Assembly: GCA_964489265.1 (NCBI GenBank)
Contig: CAZAXX010000096.1
Coordinates: 1 to 6,344, forward strand
Length of the DNA: 6,344 nt
Reading direction: 5' to 3'
Origin: CAYRUP01 sp964489265
Lineage (GTDB): Bacteria; Pseudomonadota; Gammaproteobacteria; DSM-16500
A model generated the notes under the pieces. That model ran no database searches and was not told the origin of the DNA. It saw only the letters and a program-made list of their open reading frames with translations. Shown here in pieces: positions 6,312 to 6,344 of the stretch (within the stretch, counting starts at the first letter, position 1; each line of letters begins with the position of its first letter). The translations under genes were made by a program, and so were the position numbers.

Positions 6312-6344
6312 GCTCGAAGGATCTCCTCATATCTTTCGGGAGAT
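6294..6344. repeat. Palindromic repeat element, cut by the right window edge
   Basis: ATCCTGAGAGC (6294-6304) and GCTCGAAGGAT (6312-6322) pair at nine of eleven positions around a GCTTTTT loop. Next, ATCTCC (6321-6326) and GGAGAT (6339-6344) form a perfect six-base stem around 12 bases, ending exactly at the window edge. The TCATCCTGAG...GAAGGATCTCC wording is like dispersed intergenic palindromes I know from many proteobacterial genomes. No coding sequence is visible here. Confidence 0.6.

Overview
The window looks like a piece of a gammaproteobacterial chromosome, probably from a host-associated lineage such as the Legionellales (Coxiella, Legionella, Rickettsiella or Aquicella-like). Two things suggest this. 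A canonical gammaproteobacterial mutY-yggX pair sits on the right. On the left is a tandem cluster of very large ankyrin-repeat proteins, a class that is typically expanded in intracellular bacteria of this kind. The lineage is an inference and no marker gene fixes it.

Layout. On the minus strand, read from right to left, three paralogous genes run head to tail. Gene A spans 4787-2535 (750 aa). Gene B spans 2426-99 (775 aa, GTG start). Gene C begins at 64 and runs off the left edge, so only its first 21 codons are visible. Genes A and B share one architecture: an N-terminal domain I do not recognise, a variable charged linker, about eight ankyrin-like helical repeats, and a C-terminal helical TPR-like segment ending in a conserved IREELA(K/R)DPVK motif. 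Genes A and B are each preceded by the same 64-bp sequence (4810-4873 and 2449-2512), identical at every base. It carries a good sigma70-type promoter, TTGACC-18 bp-TATTAT, with an imperfect dyad over the -10. The right-hand copy lies in the divergent interval with mutY and runs into the upstream end of the mutY reading frame. The left-hand copy therefore looks like the scar of a tandem duplication that carried the gene with its promoter.

On the plus strand, mutY (adenine DNA glycosylase) overlaps yggX (Fe(II)/oxidative-damage protection protein) by 23 bases, so the two form a translationally coupled repair and oxidative-stress unit. After yggX come three tandem copies of a 26-bp sequence. 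These lead into a palindromic element whose second arm appears to be cut by the window edge.

The ankyrin genes are visibly more AT-rich than mutY-yggX. Together the left block reads as a lineage-specific, expanding family of putative host-interaction or scaffold proteins next to a conserved housekeeping operon. The function of the family is not established by the sequence.
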